The position numbers were made by a program, and so were the translations under genes. The notes under the pieces were generated by a model. That model saw only the letters and a list, made by a program, of their open reading frames with translations. It made no database searches and was not told the DNA's origin. DNA of 7,791 bases, taken from positions 1-7,791 of the forward strand of contig CAYZUC010000120.1 of the NCBI GenBank assembly GCA_964481705.1, read 5' to 3'. Below, piece after piece: positions 6,859 through 7,791 of this stretch; position 1 is the stretch's first letter; each line of letters opens with the position of its first letter. Source of the stretch: CAYZUC01 sp964481705. GTDB taxonomy: Bacteria; Bacillota; Clostridia; Lachnospirales; Lachnospiraceae.

Positions 6859-7233
6859 ATGTCTGAAAATATGCGAATTTTCTCTTTACTCTTAATTCTT
6901 ATCTATTTTTATATCCTAATACATTTTTTGAAGAAAAAGAAGATTGCACTAAAGTATTGTCTTCTATGGTTATTTAGTGGGTTTGTAATGTTAGTATGGG
7001 TAATATTTCCACGCTTATTAATATGTCTTACGAATTTTCTGGGGATAGAAATTGCATCTAATGGGCTTTTTGGAATCTGTTTATTTTTGATTATTATGCT
7101 TTTAGTATCTATTACTGTTATTGTTTCAGATTTATCGAATAAAAATAAACGATTAATACAAGAGATTGCAATATTGAACAACGAAATTGATGGGATAAAC
7201 AAACGATTAAGAGGTAAGAATGAAAGTAAATGA
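6859..7233 (+). CDS. DUF2304 family membrane protein
   Basis: This 124-residue protein has three hydrophobic segments (about 7-23, 32-49 and 68-90), followed by a charged, coiled-coil-like tail (92-118) with heptad-style Leu/Ile spacing. The second segment and its sequel, LLWLFSGFVMLVWVIFPRLL, then LGIEIASNGLF, match the DUF2304 pattern of a Trp-rich helix, 'FPR' and 'LGI-x-x-x-N-x-LF'. The molecular function of the family is not established. It commonly follows DPM1-like glycosyltransferase genes, as here, so a membrane anchor or partner of that enzyme is inferred. GGGAGG at 6844-6849 lies inside the end of the glycosyltransferase gene, nine bases before the ATG. The 3' end overlaps the next gene by 14 bases if that gene starts at 7220. 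Confidence 0.82.
   Translation: MSENMRIFSLLLILIYFYILIHFLKKKKIALKYCLLWLFSGFVMLVWVIFPRLLICLTNFLGIEIASNGLFGICLFLIIMLLVSITVIVSDLSNKNKRLIQEIAILNNEIDGINKRLRGKNESK
7210..7214 (+). promoter_or_regulatory. ribosome binding site for the small membrane protein
   Basis: AGAGG lies five bases before the ATG at 7220, within the end of the DUF2304 gene. The alternative ATG at 7247 has only a weak GGG run upstream, so 7220 is preferred even though the first ten residues add nothing to the membrane domain. Confidence 0.5.
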
Positions 7234-7597
7234 GAATGGGTGTAATATGTTAAAGATATTAGTTTATGTAATTTTTTCTGCAGGTGGTCTTATTTTATTA
7301 AAGATAGGTACATCCCGGGAGTTTTTAATTGAGATTTCAAGAGGGGTGTTACATGTAAAATTAAATATAGTTTTGCTATCTGGAATGGTACTATATGTGA
7401 TAAGTTTTATTACTTCTCTCATTGTGATGAAAAGTATGAATTTGAGTATCTTTTATCCAGTATCTGCTGGATTAGTATATATTGTTGTGTGTTTTGCGAG
7501 CTATTTTATCCTAAAAGAGAAGATGGGGATAAAAGAACTCATCGGAATGGTATTAATTCTCACTGGAATTGTGGTAATGAATATCGGGAAAGAGTAG
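7220..7597 (+). CDS. SMR/EamA-like small membrane protein, possible ArnE-type flippase subunit
   Basis: This protein of 125 residues (116 if translation starts at the ATG at 7247) has four hydrophobic helices near 12-28, 49-70, 78-97 and 104-121, the architecture of the small multidrug resistance superfamily. SIFYPVSAGLVYIVVCFAS (77-95), then LKEKMGIKELIGMVLILTG, matches helices 3 and 4 of that fold. Helix 1 reads FSAGGLILLK; aligned on its Lys28, the position of the essential Glu14 of EmrE holds Ser20, as it does in ArnE as I recall it. This argues against proton-driven drug export and for an ArnE/ArnF-like role in flipping a polyprenyl-phosphate sugar. Such proteins usually work as homo- or heterodimers; no second SMR gene is visible here. 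Its place behind a polyprenyl-phosphate glycosyltransferase and a DUF2304 gene supports the flippase reading. The function remains inferred. Confidence 0.78.
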   Translation: MKVNENGCNMLKILVYVIFSAGGLILLKIGTSREFLIEISRGVLHVKLNIVLLSGMVLYVISFITSLIVMKSMNLSIFYPVSAGLVYIVVCFASYFILKEKMGIKELIGMVLILTGIVVMNIGKE

Positions 7598-7783
7598 ATA
7601 GTCGGATTTTTTATTGATATTAGTTAATATGACAAGGATTACTACTTAATAATTTGTATTAGCTAAAATGGATAGAATAGTATGTTTATGAAAATAATTA
7701 GGTGAATTGTTATTAAAGACTTAGTATTAGTAGAAGGTCAGATGATAGTTTATTATTTAGTGCTGGTTGATTTATACAAATGC

Positions 7784-7791
7784 GGAGGGAG
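7784..7791 (+). promoter_or_regulatory. Shine-Dalgarno sequence of a gene beyond the window
   Basis: GGAGGGAG ends at the last base of the window and is a near-perfect anti-Shine-Dalgarno match. It is preceded by 186 AT-rich bases without any gene, so a + strand gene probably starts within about ten bases past the edge. No clear promoter or Rho-independent terminator was found between 7598 and 7783. Confidence 0.5.

Noticed and set aside
7760..7791. GTG at 7760 or ATG at 7780 as the start of a gene running off the edge
   Set aside because: Neither has an upstream ribosome binding site, while GGAGGGAG at the very end points to a start just beyond the window.

Overview
This AT-rich window (low G+C, AGA/AGG-rich arginine codons, strong GGAGG-type ribosome binding sites, every gene on the + strand) looks like a low-GC Firmicute, most likely a clostridial or Lachnospiraceae-type genome. 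That placement comes from composition and protein style only. It holds nine recognisable coding regions plus one possible 27-codon ORF. No RNA gene, mobile element or CRISPR array was seen.

Layout. Bases 1-1589 carry the 3' part of a polytopic GT-C type membrane glycosyltransferase with a large C-terminal soluble region. A 181-base gap follows, with a possible promoter. Bases 1771-6061 hold a tightly packed run: a DUF3473-type polysaccharide deacetylase, a GNAT acyltransferase overlapping it by 8 bases, a FabG-like SDR reductase, a thiolase and a MaoC/PhaJ-type (R)-enoyl-CoA hydratase. After 102 bases that contain a short GTG ORF, bases 6164-7597 hold a second packed run: a DPM1-like family 2 glycosyltransferase, a three-helix DUF2304 protein and an ArnE/SMR-like small membrane protein. 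The last 194 bases have no gene and end in a strong Shine-Dalgarno sequence, so another + strand gene should begin just past the edge.

How the genes may work together (inference). The locus looks like a surface-glycan or glycolipid decoration cluster with two modules. Thiolase, reductase and hydratase form a chemically coherent C4 route: acetoacetyl-CoA, (R)-3-hydroxybutyryl-CoA, crotonyl-CoA. No PHB synthase or butyrate-pathway partner is present, so the acyl-CoA may feed the adjacent GNAT, which could re-acylate an amino sugar freed by the deacetylase. The GT2, DUF2304 and SMR-like proteins fit a polyprenyl-phosphate-sugar synthase and flippase set, and the GT-C protein is the kind of enzyme that uses such a donor outside the membrane. 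The closest described logic is the anthrose operon of Bacillus anthracis (a hydroxyacyl group put on an amino sugar) and the Arn/Gtr systems (polyprenyl-phosphate sugar, small flippase, GT-C transferase). The combination seen here is the most interesting feature of the window.
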